Of a stretch of DNA of 64,000 nt, positions 1-7,708 are shown in pieces. The notes below the pieces were generated by a model that ran no database searches, was not told the DNA's origin, and worked only from the letters and a program-made list of their open reading frames with translations. The DNA comes from Bog-756 sp963699085 (GTDB lineage Bacteria; Actinomycetota; Acidimicrobiia; Acidimicrobiales; RAAP-2): assembly GCA_963699085.1 (NCBI GenBank), contig CAVOTH010000004.1, positions 682,001 through 746,000 on the forward strand, written 5' to 3'. Every line of letters starts with the position of its first letter. Position 1 is the stretch's first letter. A program made the translations under genes and the position numbers.

Positions 1-381
1 GCCGGCGATCCGGGCCACCATCGTCTGGAACTCGAATACCGCCTGGAGCACCCCCTGGGCGACCTCCGGTTGGTACGGCGTATACGAGGTCACGAACTCG
101 GATCGTCCGGCGAGCGAGCGGGTCACCGACGGCGTCTCGTGGTCGTATGCCCCTCCGCCGGCAAAGCAGACCATACGGTCGGTACGCGCCCGGTTTCGGT
201 CGGCGAGTCCTTCCATGCGGTCGAGGACGTCGGGTTCGCCGACCCCATCGGCCAATTCGAGCGAACGCTGCAGTTTCACGGCCTCGGGGACGGCGGCGAA
301 CAGCTCGTCAAGGGATGTGAGACCGATGAATGCCAACATGGTTTCGATCTCGTCATCGGTATGGGGGATGTACGTGCCCAA
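1..381 (-). CDS. gcvPA: Glycine dehydrogenase (decarboxylating) subunit 1, N-terminal part
   Basis: The N-terminal 127 residues of the alpha half of the glycine cleavage P-protein, which decarboxylates glycine using PLP; the rest lies beyond the left edge. It carries the family N-terminus YIPHTDDEIETML and the block SYTPYQPEVAQG. I chose the TTG at 381 because AAGGAG lies 4 nt upstream and the protein then starts where the family starts. It follows gcvT by 65 bp on the same strand, so the two are probably one operon. No gcvH lies between them, so the lipoyl carrier must be encoded elsewhere. Family assignment is firm; the start is likely. Confidence 0.9.
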   Translation of the reverse strand, partial: MGTYIPHTDDEIETMLAFIGLTSLDELFAAVPEAVKLQRSLELADGVGEPDVLDRMEGLADRNRARTDRMVCFAGGGAYDHETPSVTRSLAGRSEFVTSYTPYQPEVAQGVLQAVFEFQTMVARIAG

Positions 382-446
382 CGTGCTCCTTCAGCGGTAC
401 TTGGACGGTGAACGGTAGTGCAGGCGGAGCCGGCAACGTGCTCCGG

Positions 447-1559
447 TCACGACAGCGTCGCCCACTGGCCCGGCCGGGTAAATGGAGTCGCAACGACGGT
501 CGCACTCCGCAACTTGCCCCGCTGCTCGAGCTCGAGCTCCCGTCCCGGGGTGACGTCGACGGTAGAGGCGACCAGGGCCAGGGCGATGCCATGTTCCAAC
601 ATCGGCGAGAAGTTGCCGCTGGTCACCGTGCCCACCTCGGATCCGTTGACGATGACACTGGCCCCCTGGCGCGGCGGTTGGCGGCCCTCGGTGCTGAGGC
701 CCACCAGCCCTCGGGAGACCCCTCGGTCTCGCTCTGCCACGAGAGCGGCTCGACCGCGGAAGTCGCCCTTGTCCCAACCGACGACCCATCCGAGCCCGGC
801 CTGCAGAGGGGTGATCCCCGGGCCGAGCTCGTGACCATGGAGGGGAAGTGCCGCCTCGAGCCGGAGGGTGTCACGTGCCCCCAGCCCGGCTGGGACGATG
901 CCGGTGCCGGTGACAGCCGTCCACATGTCGGCGGCGGCGGCGGCCGGCACGGCTACTTCGAAGCCGTCCTCGCCGGTGTATCCGGTTCCGGCGGCCACGC
1001 AGTCGACGCCTCGCCAGGTGAACCGCTCCACACCGAACCGCGGAACGGCCGCCGCTTCGGGCAGGACGGATGCGGCTCGAGAACGGGCGTGGGGGCCCTG
1101 GACGGCGATGATGGCCCGGGTAGTCGTGGTGTCCTCCCCGCCGATGGCGGCAACCACCCGGTCGGTATTGGACGCGTTGGGCATGACATCGAAGACATCG
1201 GCGTCGACCCACCACACGATGATGTCGTCGATCACCGAGCCATCGGACTCGTTCAGCAGGTGCGTGTACTGGGCTCGTCCCGGCCGCACCTTGGCCAGAT
1301 CGTTGGTGAGCGCGGACTGCAGGCGATCGTAGGAGTCGGATCCGCCCACCCGCACGGTACCGAGATGGCTGACGTCGAAGACGACGGCGTCATGACGACA
1401 GTCGCGGTGCTCGGCGATGGTGCCCCGCTCGTAGGCCAGGGGCATCTCCCACCCCCCGAATTCGACGAGCTTCGCCCCGAGCGCCCGGTGGACATCGATC
1501 AGAGCGGTACGCCGGAGCACACCGTCAATACCAGGGTCGATCGAGGAGCTGGTGGCCAC
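447..1559 (-). CDS. gcvT: Aminomethyltransferase (glycine cleavage T-protein)
   Basis: Transfers the methylene group from aminomethyl-lipoyl H-protein to tetrahydrofolate, releasing ammonia. The 370-residue length is normal. Recognisable blocks are FGGWEMPLAYERG near residue 35, VFDVSHLGTVRVGG near 60, the GYTGEDGFEV segment in the middle, and LGARDTLRLEAALPLHGHEL. It starts with GTG at 1559, with TAGCCT ending 6 nt upstream and no Shine-Dalgarno, so it may also be made from a leaderless transcript. It sits between the PD-(D/E)xK-like gene and gcvPA. Confidence 0.95.
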   Translation of the reverse strand: MATSSSIDPGIDGVLRRTALIDVHRALGAKLVEFGGWEMPLAYERGTIAEHRDCRHDAVVFDVSHLGTVRVGGSDSYDRLQSALTNDLAKVRPGRAQYTHLLNESDGSVIDDIIVWWVDADVFDVMPNASNTDRVVAAIGGEDTTTTRAIIAVQGPHARSRAASVLPEAAAVPRFGVERFTWRGVDCVAAGTGYTGEDGFEVAVPAAAAADMWTAVTGTGIVPAGLGARDTLRLEAALPLHGHELGPGITPLQAGLGWVVGWDKGDFRGRAALVAERDRGVSRGLVGLSTEGRQPPRQGASVIVNGSEVGTVTSGNFSPMLEHGIALALVASTVDVTPGRELELEQRGKLRSATVVATPFTRPGQWATLS

Positions 1560-1565
1560 CCAGGC

Positions 1566-1571
1566 AGGCTA
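1566..1571 (-). promoter_or_regulatory. Putative -10 element of gcvT
   Basis: Reads TAGCCT on the minus strand, 6 nt before the GTG of gcvT. It matches the TAnnnT pattern seen at the same distance before many other starts here, implying a leaderless mRNA. This is inferred from recurrence only. Confidence 0.4.
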
Positions 1572-1584
1572 TCGCCGGAGGGGA

Positions 1585-1983
1585 TCAGGCAGAGCGGGCA
1601 ACGTCACCGCGTTCGCTGGCGTCACCGGCGAGACCGTACTTGGCCAGCAGCGCCAGGGTGTCTCGTTGGTAGAGCAGTGTGATTCGGATGTCGGGATAGA
1701 GCTCGGCCATGCGACGGACCTTGCCGTTCTTCTTGGTGACCAGACGCTGGTTGAGCGTGGTCACCTCGACGAAGAGACCGGGATGGGGCAGCCAGAAGTC
1801 CGGGCGGAAGGCAGACGTCGGGCGCAGGTCACGCCCCCAGTCGAGAGCGAACTCGACCGGCTCGTACTCCCATTTGACACCGTAGAAGTCGAGGATACGT
1901 GCGAACCGCTGTTCGGACTCGTGGGCGAAACGCACGCCTGATCCGCTCACGCTATCGGCGAGTCGAGTGACGTCCGGGGTCAA
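1585..1983 (-). CDS. PD-(D/E)xK endonuclease-like small protein
   Basis: A 132-residue protein. Its middle reads FRPDFWLPHPGLFVEVTT followed by KKNGKVRRM, so it has the spacing PD...ExT...K of a restriction-endonuclease-like (PD-(D/E)xK) core; upstream is a helical segment with HESEQRFARILDFYGVKWEYEP. The start is TTG at 1983, overlapping the TGA of the MerR gene (TTGA), which implies translational coupling. In mycobacteria a different nuclease gene sits beside this kind of MerR gene. Substrate and role are unknown; nuclease activity is inferred only from the motif. Confidence 0.65.
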   Translation of the reverse strand: MTPDVTRLADSVSGSGVRFAHESEQRFARILDFYGVKWEYEPVEFALDWGRDLRPTSAFRPDFWLPHPGLFVEVTTLNQRLVTKKNGKVRRMAELYPDIRITLLYQRDTLALLAKYGLAGDASERGDVARSA

Positions 1984-2534
1984 CGCCCGCCGCCGGCCGC
2001 CAGATAGGCGCCAGCAGGGTGCCGCTGATCCGGTCCGGATTCGGCTTCGGTGGCCGCAGTCAGCTCGACGATGGCCGCCTCGAGCTCGGAGACCACACCT
2101 GACAGCGGTAGGACGTTGAACACTCCTTGACCACCGGCCAGAAGGTCGACGAGCTCACCGTCGGAGGTGGCGAGGATCGATCGGTTGTCGGCTAGCACGA
2201 GTTGGGCTGAGGCGAGATCCACGCCGAGGTCGCCACGAAGGCACTCGACAGCCTGGCGGGCCTGCTGCAGCTTGAGTCCGGCGTCGAGCAACCGTTTGAT
2301 GACTTTCAGTTCCAGCACGTCGCCGTAGGAGTAACGCCGCTTGCTGCCCGAGCCGGTTGCGTCCACGAGCGACGGGCGGAGCAACCCGGTGCGGGCCCAG
2401 TAATCGAGTTGGCGGTAGGTGATTCCGACCACGGTGCATACCTGGGTTCCGCGGAATCCGTCGACCGGCCCCGGGTTGCCGGCACTTGCCGGCTGTGAAC
2501 CGGAACCGCTTCTCTGCTCGGTGCCACGCGCCAT
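1980..2534 (-). CDS. MerR-family regulator, ResR/McdR-like
   Basis: A 184-residue DNA-binding regulator. The N-terminal winged helix contains CTVVGITYRQLDYWARTGLL and SGSKRRYSYGDVLELKVIKRLLDAG; the C-terminal part has DLLAGGQGVFNVLP. Both strongly resemble mycobacterial Rv1830 (ResR/McdR), which also lies near glycine-cleavage genes and is linked to growth and division control. The ATG at 2534 has GGAGG 6 nt upstream, so the 10 residues of open frame before it are not part of the protein. It is the first gene of the operon with the PD-(D/E)xK-like gene, gcvT and gcvPA. Confidence 0.88.
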   Translation of the reverse strand: MARGTEQRSGSGSQPASAGNPGPVDGFRGTQVCTVVGITYRQLDYWARTGLLRPSLVDATGSGSKRRYSYGDVLELKVIKRLLDAGLKLQQARQAVECLRGDLGVDLASAQLVLADNRSILATSDGELVDLLAGGQGVFNVLPLSGVVSELEAAIVELTAATEAESGPDQRHPAGAYLAAGGGR

Positions 2535-2560
2535 GGTGATCCTCCACCTCGATGAAAGCT

Positions 2561-2604
2561 TCACGGTGACCTCAACCTCACGGTCAACCTGGGCTTTAAG
2601 GGTA
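2561..2604 (-). promoter_or_regulatory. Putative promoter and operator repeats of the MerR gene
   Basis: The reverse strand carries TACCCT at 2604-2599, a TAnnnT-type -10. Just downstream of the predicted start of transcription there are two related plus-strand blocks, TCACGGTGACCTCAACCT (2561-2578) and TCACGGTCAACCT (2579-2591). Repeats in this place would suit autoregulation by the MerR protein. No direct evidence of binding. Confidence 0.3.
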
Positions 2605-2726
2605 TCACACCATCGTAATTACGTGCATGTGACCGGAGTTCGGAGCAGATGATTTGGCCGTGACGCCGGCCCGGGTCATGATCGTCGGATGCACCACCCG
2701 CCGATCCCAGATTTGGACAGAATTAC

Positions 2727-3344
2727 GTGACCGAGGTCCTCCCCCCGGAGGCGGGCTCGATACCGTTGCACCATCGTGGGATCGTCGTCGATGTCTACGT
2801 CGTCGACGACGACCTGGTCGTCGTCGCCCGCCTGGGTGACAACCGACCATGGGCCGATGGGATGTCGGCGGTGGCGACCGTGCACGACATGGAACTCCGG
2901 GTGCGGGTGCGCACGTCGGACCTGACCATTACCGGAGCCACCGCGGAGATGCATGCCTTCCCGCACACGGAGTGCCCGGGGATCGAACCGGCATTTGCCG
3001 GGCTGGTCGGACTGAGCGTGACCCGTGGGTATACCCGCGCCGTCCAGTCTCGGTTCGGGGGGCCGAAGGGGTGTACCCATCTGGAGCAGCTGGCACGTGC
3101 CGTCGGACCGGCGGTGATCCAGGCGGTCACCTCACGTCGGGCGCTCGCCGTCAGCTCCGGTGAGGCGGATGATCTGCTCGTCGGGGCCGGCAGCGGTGGA
3201 AGTCCGTGGGCCCGCGACTCGTGCCACATCTGGGCCGAGGGCGGTATCGCCGACCAGAAGCTTGCTGCCGGGTGGCATCCGGGGGTCGGCCCCTACCCCT
3301 CCCCCACCCTGGTCACCTTCCTCGAGAGGAACGTCGCGCCGTGA
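2727..3344 (+). CDS. DUF2889 domain protein
   Basis: A 205-residue protein that looks like the DUF2889 family: an N-terminal beta-rich part with LHHRGIVVDVYVVDDD, a central KGCTHLEQLARAVGPAVIQAV block with the Cys-Thr-His typical of the family, and a C-terminal DSCHIWAEGGIADQKL block. No signal peptide is visible. The start is GTG at 2727. Its stop overlaps the GTG of the lipoprotein gene (GTGA), so the two are probably translated together. The function of DUF2889 is not known. Confidence 0.8.
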   Translation: MTEVLPPEAGSIPLHHRGIVVDVYVVDDDLVVVARLGDNRPWADGMSAVATVHDMELRVRVRTSDLTITGATAEMHAFPHTECPGIEPAFAGLVGLSVTRGYTRAVQSRFGGPKGCTHLEQLARAVGPAVIQAVTSRRALAVSSGEADDLLVGAGSGGSPWARDSCHIWAEGGIADQKLAAGWHPGVGPYPSPTLVTFLERNVAP

Positions 3345-3856
3345 AGCTCCGAGGAGGTGTGGTGGTCCTGATCACGCTGGCCGTCCTGGCGGTTGCGCTG
3401 TCGGCTTGCTCAAATGGGACTTCGGTGACTACGCCCTTCGTCACCACTGCTCCGGTCCTCCACACGGGTCCCAAGTACGAGGTCACCACGGGTTCGGTGA
3501 CCGGACTGGGCAAGGTACTCGTCGACGGCCAGGGAATCACGCTGTACATGTTCGCCAACGACGTCCAAGGTAAGCCGTCGCGCTGCTACAACATCTGTTC
3601 CGTGGAGTGGCCCCCGCTGGTGCTGCCTACCGGGGTGACCCGCCCCGTAGCGGGGCCGGGGATCTCGTCAGCCCTCCTCGGGACCTCGCCGGACAGCGAC
3701 GGCGGGACCCAGATCACCTACAACGGGTGGCCCCTCTACCTCTGGCCACCGGACCGGTCACCAGGGATGGCCACCGGCCAGGCCCTGACCAACGCGGGCG
3801 GACTCTGGTACGTGCTCACTCCGGCCGGGAAGCCGATCAAGACTCCCGCCGCCTGA
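3341..3856 (+). CDS. Secreted lipoprotein, COG4315 / Lipoprotein_15 repeat type
   Basis: A 171-residue lipoprotein. Residues 1-23 form a lipoprotein signal ending LAVALSAC with the lipidated Cys at 23. The mature part has two copies of the short repeat of this family: a GLGKVLVDGQGITLYMF copy followed by CYNICSVEWPPLVLP, and QITYNGWPLYLWPPD followed by GGLWYVLTPAG. The GTG at 3341 overlaps the upstream stop; the longer open frame upstream is a shadow of the DUF2889 gene. The family is extracytoplasmic and of unknown function. Confidence 0.85.
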   Translation: MKLRGGVVVLITLAVLAVALSACSNGTSVTTPFVTTAPVLHTGPKYEVTTGSVTGLGKVLVDGQGITLYMFANDVQGKPSRCYNICSVEWPPLVLPTGVTRPVAGPGISSALLGTSPDSDGGTQITYNGWPLYLWPPDRSPGMATGQALTNAGGLWYVLTPAGKPIKTPAA

Positions 3857-3899
3857 TTCCGCGTGCCGGTCCGTCCCGGATAGGTCAGTATGTCTGCCA

Positions 3900-4166
3900 G
3901 TGGCCGACAACCGCACCAGCTCACTTTGGTCGATCAACTCGACCGGATCGATTCTCTCGATCAACTCGACCGGCTCGATCCTGTCCGTCGGCTCGGTGGG
4001 CTCGATCGCCTCGATTGCTTCGATCGGGTCGATTCTTTCGGTCGCCTCATTCGCCAGCGCAGCCAGTGTGGCGTCGGCGCTGTCGGCCGCGTCCCTGTGG
4101 TCCGCACTCTCCTTCCGGTCCCGTGCAGTCCGGAAGGGCTACCTCGCCGGCTGGGGTACCCGCTGA
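3900..4166 (+). CDS. Serine-triplet repeat protein (S-x-x)23
   Basis: An 88-residue protein in which every third residue from 8 to 74 is serine (23 in a row). The two residues between are mostly a branched hydrophobic (I, V, L, A, F) and a small one (G, A, T, N, L). It ends with a basic tail, FRSRAVRKGYLAGWGTR. Nearly all repeat serines use TCN codons, and DNA 3930-3983 holds two near-identical 27-bp units. There is no signal peptide. A strict three-residue period with one hydrophobic position suggests a solenoid or helical filament, but that is inference. The GTG at 3900 is the likely start; its Shine-Dalgarno is weak. It converges on the gamma-carbonic-anhydrase-like gene 7 bp away. I know of no characterised function. 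Confidence 0.7.
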   Translation: MADNRTSSLWSINSTGSILSINSTGSILSVGSVGSIASIASIGSILSVASFASAASVASALSAASLWSALSFRSRAVRKGYLAGWGTR

Positions 4167-4173
4167 CCCCCTA

Positions 4174-4698
4174 CTAGCGGTCGTCGAGCGTGCGGAGAGA
4201 TGCCCTGTACCGGTGCCCGTTGGACACGTATTCGGCCGCCGACAGCTCGATCATCTGGGCATCCGACTTTCCTTCCCGGATCTGTGCCGGTACGCCGATG
4301 GCCAGTGCCCCGGCCGGGATGTGCATCCGGTTCGGGACGACGGCATTGGCGCCTACGGTCGCACCGGAGCCGATGACGGCGTGGTGGAGCACCACCGAGC
4401 ACGATCCCACCAGCGACCCGTCCTCCAGCGTGCATCCTTCGAGGTGGGCGATGTGCCCGATGACGCAGCCGTCGCCCACGATCGTGGGGAAGCCCGGCCC
4501 GGCATGGATGACCGTCCCGTCCTGAACCGAGGAACGGGCTCCTATCACGATGGAGCCGTAGTCGCCTCGCAGGACCGCCCCTGGCCACACCGTGGACTCG
4601 GGGCCGACGGTCACATTCCCGATGAGGACCGCCTCGGGATGGATGTAGGCGTCCGGGTGGATGTCGGGGACCAGGTCGTCCAGTTGGTAGATCGGCAT
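4174..4698 (-). CDS. Gamma-carbonic anhydrase-like hexapeptide-repeat protein
   Basis: A 174-residue left-handed beta-helix protein of the gamma-class carbonic anhydrase family, with repeated [IV]-G-x-x hexapeptides, LRGDYGSI (R44, D46) and a C-terminal helix. The first two zinc histidines are recognisable: H65 in GTVIHAGP and H82 in IGHIAHLEG. The place usually held by the third histidine (GHxxxxH) is E87, while another His lies at 85. It may therefore be a non-catalytic homologue, or bind metal differently. The ATG at 4698 is the natural start. Confidence 0.85.
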   Translation of the reverse strand: MPIYQLDDLVPDIHPDAYIHPEAVLIGNVTVGPESTVWPGAVLRGDYGSIVIGARSSVQDGTVIHAGPGFPTIVGDGCVIGHIAHLEGCTLEDGSLVGSCSVVLHHAVIGSGATVGANAVVPNRMHIPAGALAIGVPAQIREGKSDAQMIELSAAEYVSNGHRYRASLRTLDDR

Positions 4699-5001
4699 GT
4701 GCGGATCGTACGGGGAATCGGCCGGCCGGGGTTCGCCGGGGGCGAGAGATCGTCAAGAATCGACTAGCCCGCTCACAGCGGGGACGCAGGAAGGAACTGC
4801 AGACTGACTACGCGCCACTGGCCAGGAAGGAGGCTGGTGGATCGCCGAATCGCCGGCCGACACCCTTCCTGGACGGGGCGCACCAGATCAGGGGTCGGGG
4901 ACCTCTTCCGGCTCCCCTGTGGGCTCTCGAGGCGATGCATTTCGCGATCGGTTGATCAGTACTCTCGGCAGTCGTGACCTTCGGACGGGACGCGGTCCTA
5001 C
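4699..5001 (+). other. Intergenic region between divergent genes
   Basis: About 300 bp between the divergent carbonic-anhydrase-like and amidase genes. It must contain both promoters. I see no convincing gene, repeat or terminator in it. Confidence 0.5.
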
Positions 5002-5982
5002 ATGAATGACCGCAAACCTGGCCGATTCGGCCGGCTCGTCCGTTGGGCCCTGACCGTGGTTGTACTGCTGTGCCTTGTGACAGTGGCCGCGGTGGCGTTC
5101 CCCGGCTTCGGAACCCAGCTCCGCCAATTGGCCACCGACGTGACCCACATCGGATCTCCCGCCGACGATTCCACCGCCCTCGACCCGGCGGCATTTTCCG
5201 CCGGCGCCTGCGAGGCCTATGCGCCGACCACCGGCGACAACCACGAGACGGTCTTCCTCGATGCCGGCCACGGAGGAGTCGATCCAGGCGGCGTCGGGAC
5301 GACCGAATCGGGGCAACAGGTTGAGGAGTCCACCATCAACCTGGCGATCGAGCTCGACACCATGGCCCTGTTGCGGGCCCGCGGCTACCGGGTCGTGGTG
5401 TCTCGCACCGAGGACACGTCGGTGGTCCTACTTACGCCGGCCGACGTGTCCGGCGGGGTCCTGTCGCTGCAGGGCTCGCACGACGATGTTGTCGCACGCG
5501 ACGTCTGCGCCAATCTGGGCAAGGCCAACGCCCTCGTCGGGATCTACATGGATGCCGGCGGGAGCGCCCAAGATGCCGGGAGTGTCACCGTCTACGACAC
5601 GGACCGTCCCTTCGCCGCCGCCAACACGCAACTGGCCGGACTGCTCCAGACCGACGTGCTGGCGGCGATGAACGCCCAGGGATGGCAGATACCCGATGAC
5701 GGTTCCCAGCCCGACACCGGATTCGGATCGTCGGTGGGCGATGCCTCTTCCGGTGGGCTCGCCGCCGCTGCCGCGGCGTACAACCACTTGCTCCTCATTG
5801 GTCCGGCCGCACCTGGCTTCTTCTCCTCGCCCAGCGAGATGCCTGGGGCGGTCATCGAGCCTCTCTACCTGACCGATCCCTTCGAGGCGTCGATCGCCGC
5901 CAATCCAGCGGACCAACAGGTCATCGCCCAGGGCATGGCCACCGCCATAGAGCAGTTCCTGAAACCGACGCCCACAGGTTGA
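5002..5982 (+). CDS. N-acetylmuramoyl-L-alanine amidase family 3 protein with an altered zinc site
   Basis: A 326-residue protein with one N-terminal membrane segment or signal anchor (about residues 15-35) and an amidase_3 domain from about 82 to 322. These enzymes cut the bond between muramic acid and the peptide stem in the periplasm. Seen here: FLDAGHGGVDPGG with zinc ligand H90, the second ligand E109 before the STINLAIEL helix, and the catalytic-type E286 in AVIEPLYLT. The third ligand, His in the usual SIHANA motif, is replaced: the matching stretch is VGIYMDAGG with Y182. Activity is therefore doubtful. The ATG start has only a weak ribosome site. Confidence 0.8.
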   Translation: MNDRKPGRFGRLVRWALTVVVLLCLVTVAAVAFPGFGTQLRQLATDVTHIGSPADDSTALDPAAFSAGACEAYAPTTGDNHETVFLDAGHGGVDPGGVGTTESGQQVEESTINLAIELDTMALLRARGYRVVVSRTEDTSVVLLTPADVSGGVLSLQGSHDDVVARDVCANLGKANALVGIYMDAGGSAQDAGSVTVYDTDRPFAAANTQLAGLLQTDVLAAMNAQGWQIPDDGSQPDTGFGSSVGDASSGGLAAAAAAYNHLLLIGPAAPGFFSSPSEMPGAVIEPLYLTDPFEASIAANPADQQVIAQGMATAIEQFLKPTPTG

Positions 5983-6019
5983 TCGGCCGCACCTGTCACA
6001 GCCTGGCCCGGCACGGATC

Positions 6020-6025
6020 TACACT
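6020..6025 (+). promoter_or_regulatory. Putative -10 element of the amidohydrolase gene
   Basis: TACACT, about 38 nt before the ATG at 6064, which also has GAGGAG 6 nt upstream. This would give a short leadered mRNA. Inferred from similarity to the other TAnnnT hexamers. Confidence 0.3.
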
Positions 6026-6063
6026 CGGCTGGGTTCGTCCGGCAAGCCACGAGGAGACCGTCA

Positions 6064-7254
6064 ATGAGCGATCACGATGCACTCGGTCATCCGGTGTTCG
6101 ATGCCGACAACCACTACTACGAGGCCCTCGACGCCTTCACCCGGCACCTCGACCCTGCGCTCGGGCCACGGGTGATCCAGTGGAGCGAGATCGGCGGACG
6201 GAGCTATCACGTGATCGGTGGTCGGGTCAGCCGCGCCGTTACCAATCCGACGTTCAACCCGATCGCCATGCCGGGGGCCATGTACGACTACTTCAGGGGG
6301 AATCCGGACAACCGGAACCCGATGGAGTTCCTGTCGCGTCGCGAATCGATCCGACCGGCCTACCGGGAGCCGGCCGCCCGCATCGAGACGCTCGACGCCC
6401 AGGGCCTGATCGGCTGCCTCCTGTTCCCGACCTTGGGAATGATCTATGAAGAGCCCCTCGCCCACGATCCGGTGGCGGTGTGTCATCTGTTCCGGGCGTT
6501 CAACCGCTGGCTGGTCGAGGACTGGACGTTCAACTACCAGGATCGAATCTTTGCGGCCCCCTACCTGACGCTGGCCGACCCGGAATGGGCCGTCGAGGAG
6601 CTGACCTGGGCACTCGACAACGGTGCCCGGACCGTCGTCATGCGCCCTGCGGCACCGACCACGGTCCTCGGGAGGCGTTCGCCCTTCGACGCCATGTTCG
6701 ACGGATTCTGGCGGCTGGCCAATGATGCCGGCATCACGGTGGTGGTCCATGCCGGCGACAGCGGGACCTCGTCCAACGGCTATGCGGTCGATGGTTTCGC
6801 GGCCACGTTCTCCGGTGGCTGGAAGCCGTCCATCAAGTCGTTCGCCATCGAGCAGGCAATCCGCGACTACCTGCTGTCGATGGTGTTCGAAAACATGTTC
6901 GAACGCTTCCCCAACCTTCGGGTGGCCTCGATCGAGAACGGAGCGCAGTATCTCCCGGACCTCATCGCCAAGATCCGGTCGACTGCGAACAAGATGCCCG
7001 GCTACTGGAAGGACGACCCGGTCGAAGCGTTGCGGCGCCACGTCTGGATCAACCCGTTCTGGGAGGACGACGTCAATCAGGTAGCCGACTGCATCGGCCC
7101 GGCCCGTGTGATCTTCGGGTCGGACTGGCCGCACATCGAAGCGCTGCCCGAGCCGATCGAGTACGTACGTGAACTGAAGGAGTTCGACGCGGTCGAGCAG
7201 CGCCAGATCCTGCTCGACAACGTTCAGGAACTGATCAACCTGCAACCCACCTGA
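6064..7254 (+). CDS. Amidohydrolase family 2 metal-dependent hydrolase
   Basis: A 396-residue TIM-barrel enzyme of the amidohydrolase_2 family. Visible features are the N-terminal FDADNHYYE (the D-x-x-H-x-x-E version of the metal motif), VVVHAGDSG in the middle with a metal His, and the C-terminal IFGSDWPHIEALPEP with the catalytic Asp. Proteins of this subgroup are common in actinobacteria and are usually unassigned hydrolases or decarboxylases. The ATG has GAGGAG at good spacing. It stands alone. Substrate unknown. Confidence 0.85.
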   Translation: MSDHDALGHPVFDADNHYYEALDAFTRHLDPALGPRVIQWSEIGGRSYHVIGGRVSRAVTNPTFNPIAMPGAMYDYFRGNPDNRNPMEFLSRRESIRPAYREPAARIETLDAQGLIGCLLFPTLGMIYEEPLAHDPVAVCHLFRAFNRWLVEDWTFNYQDRIFAAPYLTLADPEWAVEELTWALDNGARTVVMRPAAPTTVLGRRSPFDAMFDGFWRLANDAGITVVVHAGDSGTSSNGYAVDGFAATFSGGWKPSIKSFAIEQAIRDYLLSMVFENMFERFPNLRVASIENGAQYLPDLIAKIRSTANKMPGYWKDDPVEALRRHVWINPFWEDDVNQVADCIGPARVIFGSDWPHIEALPEPIEYVRELKEFDAVEQRQILLDNVQELINLQPT

Positions 7255-7708
7255 CATCCCGCGGGACCGTCGGATCGCTGTCCACCGGTCACGTTGACCA
7301 CTGGTCCGATCGCAACCTGTGGTCCGCCATGGCCCCGCCCGCTTGGGTCCAGGCGTCACGGAACGTTCGCCCACGCTTTTCCCAACCGTGACACCCCGTT
7401 CGCGCACCTGTTGGTAGAACGTTGTCGGTTCTTGGTGATCGGGCGCAACCTCTCCCCAAGAGCACGGGCAGGAGCAACGGCTGGCCGATGGTCGAGCAGG
7501 GGCGGACCATCGGCGGGCCGATGCCCCCCGGCGTACCGGCGATCCGCCCTCGCCTCCCCAGGGGCCGGGTCGGGCAAGGCCTCCTCAGGGGCCGGGTCAG
7601 GCAAGATTGCAATCGAGGATTGCAGCATCGGTCCAGGTGACGGACATACGTCGCACCATCTGGCCCCACCCTGTTGACAATCGGGCACGTCAGACGGAGA
7701 GTTCCACC
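7255..7708 (+). other. Intergenic region with a short imperfect direct repeat
   Basis: About 450 bp without a gene I can support. Around 7556-7605 it contains the imperfect repeat AGGGGCCGGGTCGGGCAAG / AGGGGCCGGGTCAGGCAAG. The open frames crossing the region have compositions unlike the real genes. Confidence 0.4.

Noticed and set aside
330..1682. A 450-residue open frame on the plus strand
   Set aside because: Antisense to gcvT; no family features.
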